Positions 23,746-34,534 of a DNA stretch of 64,000 nt are shown in pieces (within the stretch, counting starts at the first letter, position 1; every line of letters begins with the position of its first letter). The notes under the pieces are model-generated. The model had not been told where the DNA came from. It worked only from the letters and a program-made list of their open reading frames with translations, and did no database searches. Made by a program: the position numbers and the translations under genes. The stretch is from Epiperipatus broadwayi. Its lineage: Eukaryota; Onychophora; Udeonychophora; Euonychophora; Peripatidae. Location of the stretch: assembly GCA_028023455.1 (NCBI GenBank), contig JAQFVV010000568.1, positions 248,001-312,000 of the forward strand. Direction: 5' to 3'.

Positions 23746-25720
23746 GAGATAGTAGACTAAAAGCACTGGCACATTTTCCTTCGAGAATGATATGTTAAAT
23801 CAGTATTAGTAATAAATACATCGAAATGATTTGATTAAATAAATGTGATGGGAGGTATTAAGAAAGTAGAAAGGAAAATGGTATAATCAATATTTCAACA
23901 TTGATCGTTTCTTTGATTTCATTATTATTTAACTACTTATGTATTGTATTCATCTTATAGATTTTAAGTCCGACACAGATTGTTTTAAAGATTGCATTTG
24001 ATGATTACCGTTCGTAAACAAATAAATAACCTGCTTGTAGAAATATTCACAATCTGGTTCCATGAAAAAAAAATTTGTGGCGCCCTTGTTCACCCACCTT
24101 ATTTTGTAATTTTTACTTTAAAAAATGGACAATTTAAAATGTCATGGCACAATTTACATACTTGATTATATTCATTTATTATTTAAAATACAAGTATATC
24201 GTAAAAGTATTATATATACATTATTATATAATCATAAGCAAAAATCTGTAAAATTATAAGAAAATGGTTTTTTTTCATTATTACTGATTGCTATGCTTGA
24301 ACTAAAACAGTTTAACAGTAGTGTACTGTCAACAATAATGTTGCATTATGTGTGTGCATATAAAAGTTGTTAATATAAAAAAATTAAAGTTCCTCTCTAG
24401 AAATAATTGATATGCACAATAAGTAAAATTATTAATATGTGAATATAATGTGTATATGTTAATATGCAAGTATCTAACAAAGAAACTATTAAGAAACATG
24501 ATAAGTTATTAAAAACACATAAACTACAGTACAATATCTATGTTGCTTTCAAACCAGCAATCCACAAGAAATAAAATATTCTAAAGTGAGTATTATAAGA
24601 AACACATAAGCCAAGGAATAAAAAAAGTGACATAAAGCAATAGAATAAAAAAACTGCAACAATATTATTCAATATTATAAAAAATGTGCATACATAATTG
24701 ACATGTATTTCATTTAAGGTAATAAATTGGAAAGCCTATAGAGAAATCTACTAATATATATTGTCTTTTAATAAACTTGACAAATTTAACACTCTCTTGT
24801 ATATGATTCTTATAACAATTTATTGTATCTACAGGTGCCTTATTTTAGACTGGTCCTATAAACATAAGTTGGCAGTGTTCAACAGTTTGAGAGCTGCACA
24901 TTATCAGTTTCTGCTGTTGATAGTTTGGAACCAGTAATCTTGCATGGTCAGTTATTAATGTGGCCATGCCATTCAATGTAAATAACTTAGCACAATAACA
25001 AATATACTATTAGTCATGTTGAAAGATACATGATAATAAATCACATTATGAATAATAAACTGAGAGTTTTTTAATGTGGATTTTGAGAAAAATTGCTTTA
25101 AATTACCAATCTTTTGTAATCATTAAATTACTAAAATCTGTCCCTATGAATAATTGGTGCAGAAGTCAAATTCATTGCACACCATATCTTCATTTCCAAA
25201 ATAAAATGCATTTATCAAATAAAAATATGTAAGAATATAATATTGTATTGCTGGCATTGACAAGGAAATGTAAGTTTAGAGACTGATTACAATATAAGCT
25301 TATAGATCAGATGTCATGGGGTATGTGGTTTGAAAAAAAAAGTATTATTGTGTCTACAATAGATTATAGTTATAATGTTATATGTGAAATGGGAAACAAA
25401 GAAGTATTATGTTTATACCAGTTTACAATTGTACTGTTAAAAGAGAAATTGCATACATTGTTATGTAATATGAAAAAAAACACCTGATAACAAGTCAAAC
25501 TCATTTATGTATAAGTCAAAACACAAACAGCTTTGAATCATACAAAACAGAATTTCTGCAAATTCTATTGTTGTAGAAAAATATTAATGTTTACATTTAG
25601 AAAAAAGAAATCTCATAATTTTGGACAGATAGATCATATAATAGTAGAGTAAATACAAGAAAATCAAGAAAAGTATTCAGAAGTTTAGAAAATGTTAAAA
25701 GTATAACAGAAAGTGAGAAT
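23746..25720. other. AT-rich stretch, no gene recognised
   Basis: No open frame of note. A decayed 5' part of the Gypsy relic that begins at 25721 may extend into the right half, but no gag motif could be read. Confidence 0.45.
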
Positions 25721-28240
25721 ACATGTAAATTAATAGACATCAAAATTTGCAATCAAATTATCAAAATGAAAATTGATAATGTGACAATTGTATTATTCAT
25801 TGATTTAGAAATGTCATTGCCATTAATAACAAGTGGAATAATAGTATTGAAATAAAAAAAAATAATGTGGTTGCTACAGACGTAAATGAGATTCCTATTG
25901 ATATAAAAATAAGTGTACTTGTAAAAATAAACAAATAAATTAAGGATATATGTGTATACATACTAGCTAATAATCTCACTTCTAAATCAAGATGTCATTG
26001 GTTTATGTTTTGGGAATCAGAATTAATATTATTAGAAATATATAATGACACGCAGAAATAAAAAAATAAATGTTCTCAACATTTTAAATTCAGTTCAGCT
26101 TAGTTAAAGATCAAACCAATAATGATAGAAAAATAAAGATAATGTACATGTCATTGCTCTTAAACAATAGTTGAGAAAGTGGCAAATTAATTACTAAATA
26201 AATGAATAATTACACTAATAAAAATTCTGCTTTGGCAACATTTATAGTCATTGTTTAAAAACTACATAGTAATATAAGAATATGGATATATCACAATAAT
26301 AATTAAAAGCATAAACAAACCAGAGTATTCTGTAGCAATTAAAGAATATTGACTCTTTTATAGATATTATTTTGCTTAAGTACATTTGCACTTGGCACTT
26401 CAGTAAATTATGGTACAACTAGAATGGCCAAAATGCAATGAAAAAAGTAATATTCTGCTTAATTGTAATAAATTAACTTCTGGAAGTATACTAGTCTTTC
26501 TTAATTTTAGGCTAAATGGAGAATCCATTAAGAGGAACTGAAACAGTAATATTGTATTCAGATAATATCCTAAAAGTCACTAAAATTAAATATGAGTTGA
26601 GAAACCATGTAAATATCATGTGCAAAAAGTTAAATAAATTCAAATTATGTTTATCTAATCAACAAAAACAAATATTTTAATACAAAAAAGATTACTGCCG
26701 ATAAGAGTTTCCCAAAAGCAACAAATATTAAGGATTTACAAGTTTTCCTAAGATTAATAAGTTTTCGAAGGCTTCTGAAAAAATCATCCCATTTAGCAAC
26801 TTTATTTTAAATTATTTATTATTTATTGAGGCAATAAACTTTTAAGCATATGCGCTTGAAAATGCAAAGGTAGGGCCCTCTACAGGTCTTAACTACAAGC
26901 TTACTCTTTGGAAGAAAAAAGTAAGCTGGTGGTTAAGACCTATAGAGGTCCTTACCTTCACATTTTCAAGTGCACATGCTTAAAGGTTTATTGCCTTAGT
27001 AAATATTACTTACGTAATCAATGTGCGGTAAAATAAATTTATAATTACAACTTTAAGTTATTTAATAAATACTAAAAAAATTCAACAGGCTAAGATTTTC
27101 AAAAAGTATCAGACTTGCTGGCATCTGACCAACAAGTGGAATACTTTTGTGAAGAGCAATGATCACATTAGATTTCATAAGAATTGCTGTAATTTTTCAT
27201 TGGACATGAACATTTTATTGCAAATGGTTCTGGAAAAAACTTAAAAGCTGAAAACAATTATAGGGAATTAAATAAGGAAGATCATAAAATAGTATTCATA
27301 GTAAAAAAAATCCAACAATATGTGTATGGGCATTTATTTATAATCTTCATTAACAAAAGACCTTTATTGGAGATATTTGGACAGACTAAAAGAAGTTCAC
27401 ATTATGCTAATCAATGTATGCTTTGGAGTAATATACTAACATTGTATGATTACAAAATATTATATAATCTTGGAAATCAGATCAGGCATGCAGATTCTCT
27501 TTTTATAATTCCAGAATAAATCCCATGTAATTTTAGTGTCACAGAACGCAGCTGTATAGATGTTATAAAATCTGATGTTTTATGTAATAAAATTTTAGTA
27601 AAATGGACCAGTGAAATGAGGATTAATGACATGGAAAATGATGAAATTATGAAGTAATTCAAATCTAAACTGCTCATGTCTGTCTAGGTTTTCACTCCAG
27701 CTGATGAAATATAACATGATACAGTTGTAGGACAAAGATGAACTGTTAATTGTTTGTAAGAAAAAATAGAGTACAATCATTTATATGGTAAACAGATATG
27801 AATAATGATATTGAGAAAACTAGAAATATGAAGCCCATGTTTTCTGAAGTCAAATTAATACTATTGCCTAAAGCTAGAAAAATATGTGATTTTATTTAGT
27901 TTTATGACTAAGTACTCACTGCATGGATATATATTTTTGGAGTTATTGAATTGTATAACAACACAGATAATTAAATAAAAATACTACTTGGAGTGTTTGC
28001 ATTACAAGAAAATCTGCATTAATAGTTACTGATAATGGATGCAATATTTTGTTCAACAGATTTGAAGGTAAATCAACATCTAAAACATATGTTGATGAAA
28101 TGTAATATGTGTATATTTATGACTCACTGAATATAGCAATGTTTTATCATGACTTTTTACTTGTTTCATTAACCATGAAATATCCAGTAAAACATTTAAT
28201 GAAATGGAAAATTAGAATACATTTTTGTTTTAATTTGAGA
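25721..28240 (+). pseudogene. Heavily decayed Gypsy protease-RT-RNase H-integrase relic
   Basis: Collinear fragments of a Ty3/Gypsy pol appear in shifting frames. Around 25730-25915 is a protease-like segment (IKMKID, then a VATDVNEIPIDIK match to the same region of the element at 33695). Near 26360 is a YFA...LHLAL remnant of the RT LDL motif. At about 26550 is ILYSDNILKV, a degraded YxDDIL active site. At 26720-26800 is the RT connection region. At 27240-27519 RNase H ends in a clear 65-codon frame (YGHLFIIF...NKRPLLEIFG to IRHADSLF). At about 28020 is a VTDNG integrase motif, and at about 28170-28240 the integrase tail. Catalytic residues are largely lost. A foldback element sits between the RT and RNase H parts. 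This is much older than the element at 33695, which it resembles. Confidence 0.75.
26830..26995. repeat. Foldback MITE-like hairpin in the Gypsy relic
   Basis: The sequence is almost entirely self-complementary. The left arm starts GGCAATAAAC and the right arm ends GTTTATTGCC, giving about 80-bp arms with a loop of a few bases around 26912. Mismatches are few, so it is younger than the relic it interrupts. No clear target duplication is seen. Confidence 0.8.
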
Positions 28241-28461
28241 CAGAAAAGATTATGAAATAAAAAATATCAATTTTAAAATAGGATAGATCTTCTGCATAAT
28301 AGGAATACTGAAGAAAGTTGTTACTAAATGTTATAATTAAGCTATTATCTGAGCAAAGGTGCACAACTAAGACAGGAAAAGACAAAGAAGTAACAAGATA
28401 TATGGTGCTTGTATTATAGATAAAGATACCGTTGGATGGCGCAGTTTTCATGCTAAAAATA

Positions 28462-29897
28462 GTATTTGGGAATCATCTTATGTAATCAGGAAAATTGCTT
28501 GGATGAATGGGAGAAAAACTTGGTAAATGAAGCAAAGAAAAGAAAGGGTTTGTAAAGAAACTAAGTATTTTCATACAATAAATATGATGTAGCTAGAATA
28601 GTATGGAAGGGAGTTGCAGTAGCAGGGTTAACATATGGTAATGATGCATTATGGGTTAGTAAAAGTGTTAGATTATTTAGAGAAAGTACACAGGGAAGTA
28701 GGAAGACATGCATTAGATGCAGAGATGTGGACAGCAAAGGAGGCAATTCAAGGAGAAATGGGATGGTCAAGTTTTTATATGAGATGCAAAAAGTAAAATG
28801 AAAATGTTTGATAGATTGCAGTTTATGAAGTCAATTAATTATTTACCAATAGCCATGTATATTATTTATTCATGACACTCAAACTTTACACACCATGGGA
28901 TTTATATGCCAAATTAGATCACCTCTGATTAGTAACATAACTTAAAATTATACTTTTAATCTTGTAATCATCATCTAATTTAATAACTAGTTAATCTTTA
29001 ATGTTTAAGTTATGATCGTAAACATGAACTCTATATTACAATGTATATTTTACTTTTTGTGCAAATAAAGATTATTTTGAAAAAAAAAAGAATAGCAAAA
29101 ATAGTGTTCAATTGGGTTATGAGTAAGGGGCAGGCAACAAGATAAGTGAGAAAGGTAATGTGGTAGGCGAAAGATTTGGATAAAGAATTTATATCAATAT
29201 ACTTGTATAAAAGATGGGATGATTGTGTTAGGAGGATTGTTGAGTATTATAGTGGTAAGGAATGGGATAAAAGAATAGAAGCATTAATAAAAAATAGGGA
29301 GTTGGAGAGATGGAGAACTAGTATGGAGGGTAAGAAGAGTTTAAATATATATAGAAGTAAACAGAATATTGCATGCCAGTTAATTTATGATAATAGTAAG
29401 GAAAGTAGTTTATTATTTAAGGCTTGAACAGGATCTTTAGCAACAAAAGAATATACATGTAAATGGAAAACCATGTATAGTTTAGTGTGCAAATTGTGTA
29501 AACAAGGTATAGAAAATATTAGGCACCTGTTGATTGAATGTAAATGCTTGAAAACGGAAAGGGTACAGACAATGAAGTTATGAGAGAATAGACATGAACA
29601 AAGTGACTATACAGAAAGTGAGTTATTAGTTTTTATGTTGGGTTTGCAAAGAGATAAGGGGGGTTTAGATATAAAGGCCATAGAGTTGACAAAGAGTATG
29701 TTGTGGAAATGGGATGGGGCAGAATATGGGAAGACTTAAGAGTGGGGAATGGAGAATAAAATGGCTAACAGGTTTATCTGGGCATAATTGCTGAGATATT
29801 CTTGACTTCGTTTAAGGAGAAGCCAAAATACATCACATCACATCAGTTGCTGAGATATTCTTGACTTCATTTAAGAAGCCAAATACATCACATCACA
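28462..29897 (+). pseudogene. LINE ORF2 C-terminal fragment inserted in the TIR transposon
   Basis: Plus-strand frames encode the region downstream of RT in an animal LINE. At about 28660-28800 is a LDYLEKVHREVGRH...GEMGWSSFYMR segment. After an interruption at 28854-29090 comes AKIVFNWVM. At 29176-29427 is an 83-codon frame containing EWDKRIEALIKNRELERW. At about 29485-29560 is a Cys/His motif (CKLCKQG...RHLLIEC). Stops and frame changes show decay. The 3' end has a 59-base tandem duplication (29788 and 29847) ending in CATCA-type repeats, which probably serves as the 3' tail. TAAAA-rich sequence on both sides may be a target duplication. Confidence 0.75.
28854..29090 (+). mobile_element. 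Poly(A)-tailed retroposed insertion inside the LINE
   Basis: This 237-base insert is flanked by AATAGC (28848-28853 and 29091-29096). It ends in a 10-A run (29080-29089) preceded by AATAAA at 29064-29069. Removing it rejoins the LINE reading frame across LPIAKIVFNWVM, which proves it is secondary. It is too short to classify as a SINE or as a retroposed 3' UTR or LINE tail; no Pol III boxes were seen. Confidence 0.75.
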
Positions 29898-30225
29898 TAA
29901 AATATGAACATTCATGGGCCATTGATTTTAATAATTTTTCTGTGCTTTTTTGTAATGCGAAAATAAAAACAAAACAAAATCATCTTTTTTAAATATTATT
30001 TTTTATTAACGTATACAATTTAAATGATAATAATAAATGCAAAATAAAATCAACAAATTAAAATTTGATTCATGTTTTTTATATCGTATACTTTTTAAAT
30101 TGTGTTACGGCTTTTTTTTTTTTATCAATTTTCTATCGGATATTTTTTTACTTGTGTTACGACTTTTTTTTGTTGTTGTTGTTTAACTAAAAAATAATAA
30201 TCATAATAAAAGTAAAAGTTGTTAC

Positions 30226-30275
30226 AGTTAGATTTAGGGTTAGTTTTAGGGTTAGGGTTAGTTTTGGGTTAGTGT
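30226..30275. repeat. Telomere-like TTAGGG repeats inside transposon copy 2
   Basis: About six degenerate TTAGGG or TTTTGGG units; the counterpart of 19383-19412 on the opposite strand. Confidence 0.7.
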
Positions 30276-30973
30276 TCTGTTTGTTTGTAATGCTAAAATA
30301 AAAAAATTCTAAATCGTAACCGTACTTGGACAGAAGAAAGAAACTCAAACTTTTATAAACAACAACAAACACATACAAATGTCTTCTTTACTTATTAAAC
30401 ATGTTTATAATATTTGCTTTTTATTAAATTTACAAAAAAAAACTTGTATATTTGGACTTTTCTTACTGGATACTTTTTTTGTACCGACAGATAGTAGAAT
30501 CTTCTTTGTCTCGTGGAATGTTACTAACAGTACGTTACTTGACACGTTACCTAATTGCAACTCAATAAAAACATAGATATTTAACATTTACCCAAATAAA
30601 AGTTCAATACAGTATGTTGTAAAAAGTCTTATAATTATTGTTTTAAAAAATCTGAACATTTCAATAGTTTAAAATAAAAAAAATCCAATGAAAACAACAT
30701 TTCAATACAATTCAAATACAAATTCTCTCATCAAGCTGTAATTATTTTATAAATTGTGCGAATTCGGAAAATGTATTTGCTGCTATGCGACATACATGCT
30801 GTACTGTGATGCGACATAGTGGCCTGCATTCTGTAGCACAACAAAAAAAGTTGTATTATAGAAATACGTGGGTTCGAACGTGTCGGCCGCGGAAACAGCA
30901 TTTTTATGTGTTTTAGCACGAAAACCGTGCCATAGAACGGCATCTTTAGCTATAAGATGAGTACCAGATATAT

Positions 30974-33694
30974 AAACTTTTTAAAATACTACTTTGCTCA
31001 TCTGAAAATGTAATCAATGTTGCATGTTTAGCTCACATAAAAGATTCTCTAAAAAATAATGAAAATATTAAAATGGCTAATAATGTTGACATAAGTGTAG
31101 ATGAAATATATTCAAGTCTAGAGATTCAAAAAATATATTTGCTGTGTTAGATAGAGAACGAATAATTGAAAAATAAGAAAAATCTATATTCTTCCTGAGA
31201 TAGAGAAGAATAATAAAAACCTGCAAAACATTAAGTCTGTGTCTGGAACTATAAAGTATTCTATATTTATAAAGTAAAAAGCTAGGAATTTTATATTGTG
31301 TAACACTAATGCATAAAGAACAATAGTGTTGCAAGACTGAATTTGAATAAAGTGAATAAATATAAAAAACAGAATTTTACATAAGAAATAATTAATTTTC
31401 ACATTAAGTTCATTTATCCTAATATAATTATAATGTTTACATGGTAATTTTTAAAAATCTTAGGATACTATTTAAGAAAATGAGGACTTGTAAAAAACAT
31501 TTAAATATCTAAATATGTAATAGATTTGTCAAAAGAAGTGTAGAATTATATAGTGCATAATGTGTGTCAGAGTAATATGTTGATGGTAAATAGCAATCTA
31601 TCAGCAGTAAGACATGCTAAAAAAACAACATATCAAAAGAATAATACAGAATATTTAGAGTTGAAGTACATAACGATAAAATGCAACCCTCTAGATTGTT
31701 ATAATGGTATGTGCATAGTTAAGATTTTTTAATTTATGGAATTTAAGCAACAAGTGGCTAGTAGGAATACAAAGAAATTACTAATATTTTATGTTCTGAG
31801 TAATAACTTGTGATTAAATATAAAACATTACTTGTTTATTGATATAAAAAAATATAATGCTTACACACATTGCAACCTATAAAATAACATGTTACACATA
31901 ACAATATTTTGGTAAGTTGTTCATATTAACATTTTTAAACAATGAAATTTAAGAAATAAAATTATTAAAATACGTAGTTATTCAACTTATTTAAAATCTA
32001 TAATTTATTTAAAAAATTTTTTCCTACACAATACAAATCTATTTGATTATTATGCATTTACTTCAACAGACAAAATTTAAGTTAAATATGGTTTCTGGAG
32101 GCAAATTACATTTCTTTCCAATATTTAATCCCAGACACCATATGTTAAAATAAAAAAAAACATTTAGAAAATAGTGATTCAATTTCAAAAGGTAATTAAT
32201 TTTTATGCATTTTTGATACTCACAGATTAAACAAGCTATCTGGAGATAATCTAAATAACTGTTTAAATGAATTGTAGGTTTACACTCTTTGACAGATTTG
32301 AATTCTTATTTTTTATGCTGGTACATAAAACTAAAATAAAAGTAATTGCTGTCATATCTGGATTGCTTACAATATTAATTTTGTAACCACATCAATGAAC
32401 ATGTTGCTATAATAAACCATGTTCACACTATTTCACATTTAACAATACAGCTTGCAATTAACATCTAATTACTATGCATAAAGTATTTTCTATAGTGCTA
32501 GTAAATAATGGCCTTTTCAGAAAATTTTTGTTTATCCTTTAGCAAAGATCAGTTACATAAATAATCATTGATTATTTTGTTATTTGGGTGAAATATTTAA
32601 CTTAAAATATCAAGATTATTTCTAAGATTCAAAGCAGATCATACATAGATGATGATCTTACATTAATCACTAATTCCCATTTATATTTATATATTAAATA
32701 CTGTGTGCATGTGTACTAAAATTGAAAATTTAACTTTTCCTAAGTTTAAATTTGAAAAAACCTATCAACTAAACAGCAAGAAATTAACATTGACAGTACA
32801 TGATGAATGAGGTGGTTTAGTAACTAATAAATATTTGTTGCATTTATATAAAAATTTTAAAATAATTGATAGAAGATTGTGAGGATATATATATTGAGTT
32901 TAGTAATTTTCAACTTTTGCTTTGTTCAATAACAATTTTTATTTCACAGACTCGTCCCAGATATTGTTTATAAATTTTAACAGGCTAAACACAGAGTAAG
33001 ATCAACTAAAAAGCATTAATCTTTAAATAATTCATGTTATTAAAAACGTTTTCAAAATGTTCAATTGTAAAGTTAAAATTTAAACATCAAATAAAAAAGA
33101 ACATTCAAAGACATATTCTCACCATTAAACTAAATAGTTTTAGATGAAATATCTAGTGGCAACCTTTAGTGGGAAATCTTAGAGTTTTGGTTTTTCATTA
33201 CATCTATTTATGGCCACACACCTTGATGCCACATCACAAAATTTACTCATTAATATGGAAAATATATATATATATATATATATATTGAAACAATTTACCC
33301 CTCTTCAGAGTACTGTTTACGTTTTTAAAATTATAATTTAGCTGAATTCAAACCTTTACTTTTTATGAAACCAATTTTTCTATAGTTATTCTTTCTGAGG
33401 GTGAATTTTTACAGTGATGCATATATATTACTAACGGCACTTCCCATACAAAGTTTTCCTGAAAACAAATTGAGTCATTCACCCCTTACGCGAAGTTTTC
33501 CCGAACTGTGGGTCATTCAAAGGGGTAAGTGAAGCAACCGACAGCAAAATACATACGCATCAGGTAATGAAATCGAACCCTCCCAGCTTTAACTTAACTT
33601 TAACTAGACCTCTACGTTTATGGATGACGAATGTATTTTTTTTTTGTTCGTTGCCAAGCACCAAACTTGTTATTCAACAAGAATCATAGGGTCC
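30974..33694. other. AT-rich stretch, no gene recognised
   Basis: No domain-bearing frame. A TA microsatellite lies at 33262-33285. A GC-richer patch at about 33475-33620 includes a B-box-like ATCGAACCC. The last four bases, GTCC, are the left target duplication of the next element. Confidence 0.5.
33262..33285. repeat. (TA)n microsatellite
   Basis: A pure AT dinucleotide run of about 24 bases. Confidence 0.9.
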
Positions 33695-34407
33695 TGCTAT
33701 GTGTGTGTATTCACATATACACGCAATAATAATAACTGTATTAACTCCATGTATGTGTGTGTATTAACAGATACACACAATAATAATGTAACTGTTACAA
33801 ATGAATACAAGTATGGGTGTGTATGCTTATTAACAGAGATACGCAATAATAATGTAATTATTACAAATATTCAAGTATGTGCGTTTATGCTAAAGGCATC
33901 ACAGAAACGATTAAGGTTGGGCAGAGATAACCAGACTGACCACTTTGTACCTCGTGTCATGGGATGACCAATGGAAATAGAGAGTGTTACAAACCGGGAT
34001 AGCGGGAAAAAACAAGGTCAGACTTGCTAGGTGAAGTTGAGGGATGGATGCATTTTCCTTGAGTGCACAGACACTACTTTACTTTCAGCTCGTCTCGCAG
34101 AGAGGTCTACCTCCGAACGTACTAAGGTAGACCTAGGGACCATTACAGGTCGTATAGACTTTAATATTGTTTATTGTAAGCCTGCGGGCCTTTAAGACTA
34201 GAGTTGTATAATAATGTGTTAGTCAGTTTACCTTTGTAATGATTGTATTATATATTAATCCTTGTATATGTATTTATGTATATAAACCTATTAACTCCAC
34301 TACCGTGTTCGTGTGTTTAATTATATAATTACTTGTTGCTGTAGAGTGTGATAAATCTCACTCAAACCTCGACCATATATATATCTGACTAGTACTGGAT
34401 ATTGCAC
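33695..34407 (+). repeat. 5' LTR of the second Gypsy element
   Basis: A direct repeat of 38473-39183, starting TGCTATGTG and ending ATTGCA(C). The first 200 bases hold three to four imperfect tandem units of about 60 bases, each with GTGTGTAT, a short spacer, ATACRCAATAATAA and a TTAACTCC- or TTACAAAT-type end; this is a typical place for U3 enhancer repeats. A TATATAAA box near 34280 followed by TTAACTCCACTACC is a plausible core promoter. Confidence 0.92.
34279..34286 (+). promoter_or_regulatory. Candidate TATA box in the LTR
   Basis: TATATAAA lies about 125 bases before the LTR end and is retained in the right LTR near 39057. Its position suits a U3/R promoter. No start site can be fixed from sequence alone. 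Confidence 0.4.
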
Positions 34408-34425
34408 TGGCACAGTCGTAACAGT
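34408..34425 (+). promoter_or_regulatory. Primer-binding site
   Basis: TGGCACAGTCGTAACAG begins immediately after the left LTR. TGG followed by a GC-containing stretch is the expected complement of a tRNA 3' end (CCA). The tRNA species was not identified. Confidence 0.65.
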
Positions 34426-34534
34426 TCAATTTGAACCCTAGCAGTCTGCTGACAACCAAATAAGTCAGGCAGAATTATTGAAGTAGCAAACGAACCTACG
34501 GTATTAAACGAGTTAGTTATATAAATTGCTTAAA

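Larger units (their letters stand above)
28404..30965 (-). mobile_element. Merlin-like non-autonomous TIR transposon, copy 2
   Basis: This is the reverse-complement relative of the element at 18675-19790. It begins GGTGCTTGTATTATAG and ends with the complement of GGTACTCATCTTATAG. A perfect 8-bp duplication, AGATATAT, flanks it (28396-28403 and 30966-30973). It is 2562 bases because a LINE fragment of about 1.44 kb sits 57 bases inside its left end (28462-29897). Without that insertion it would match copy 1 in length. It contains TTAGGG-type repeats at 30226-30275. No transposase is encoded. Confidence 0.85.
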
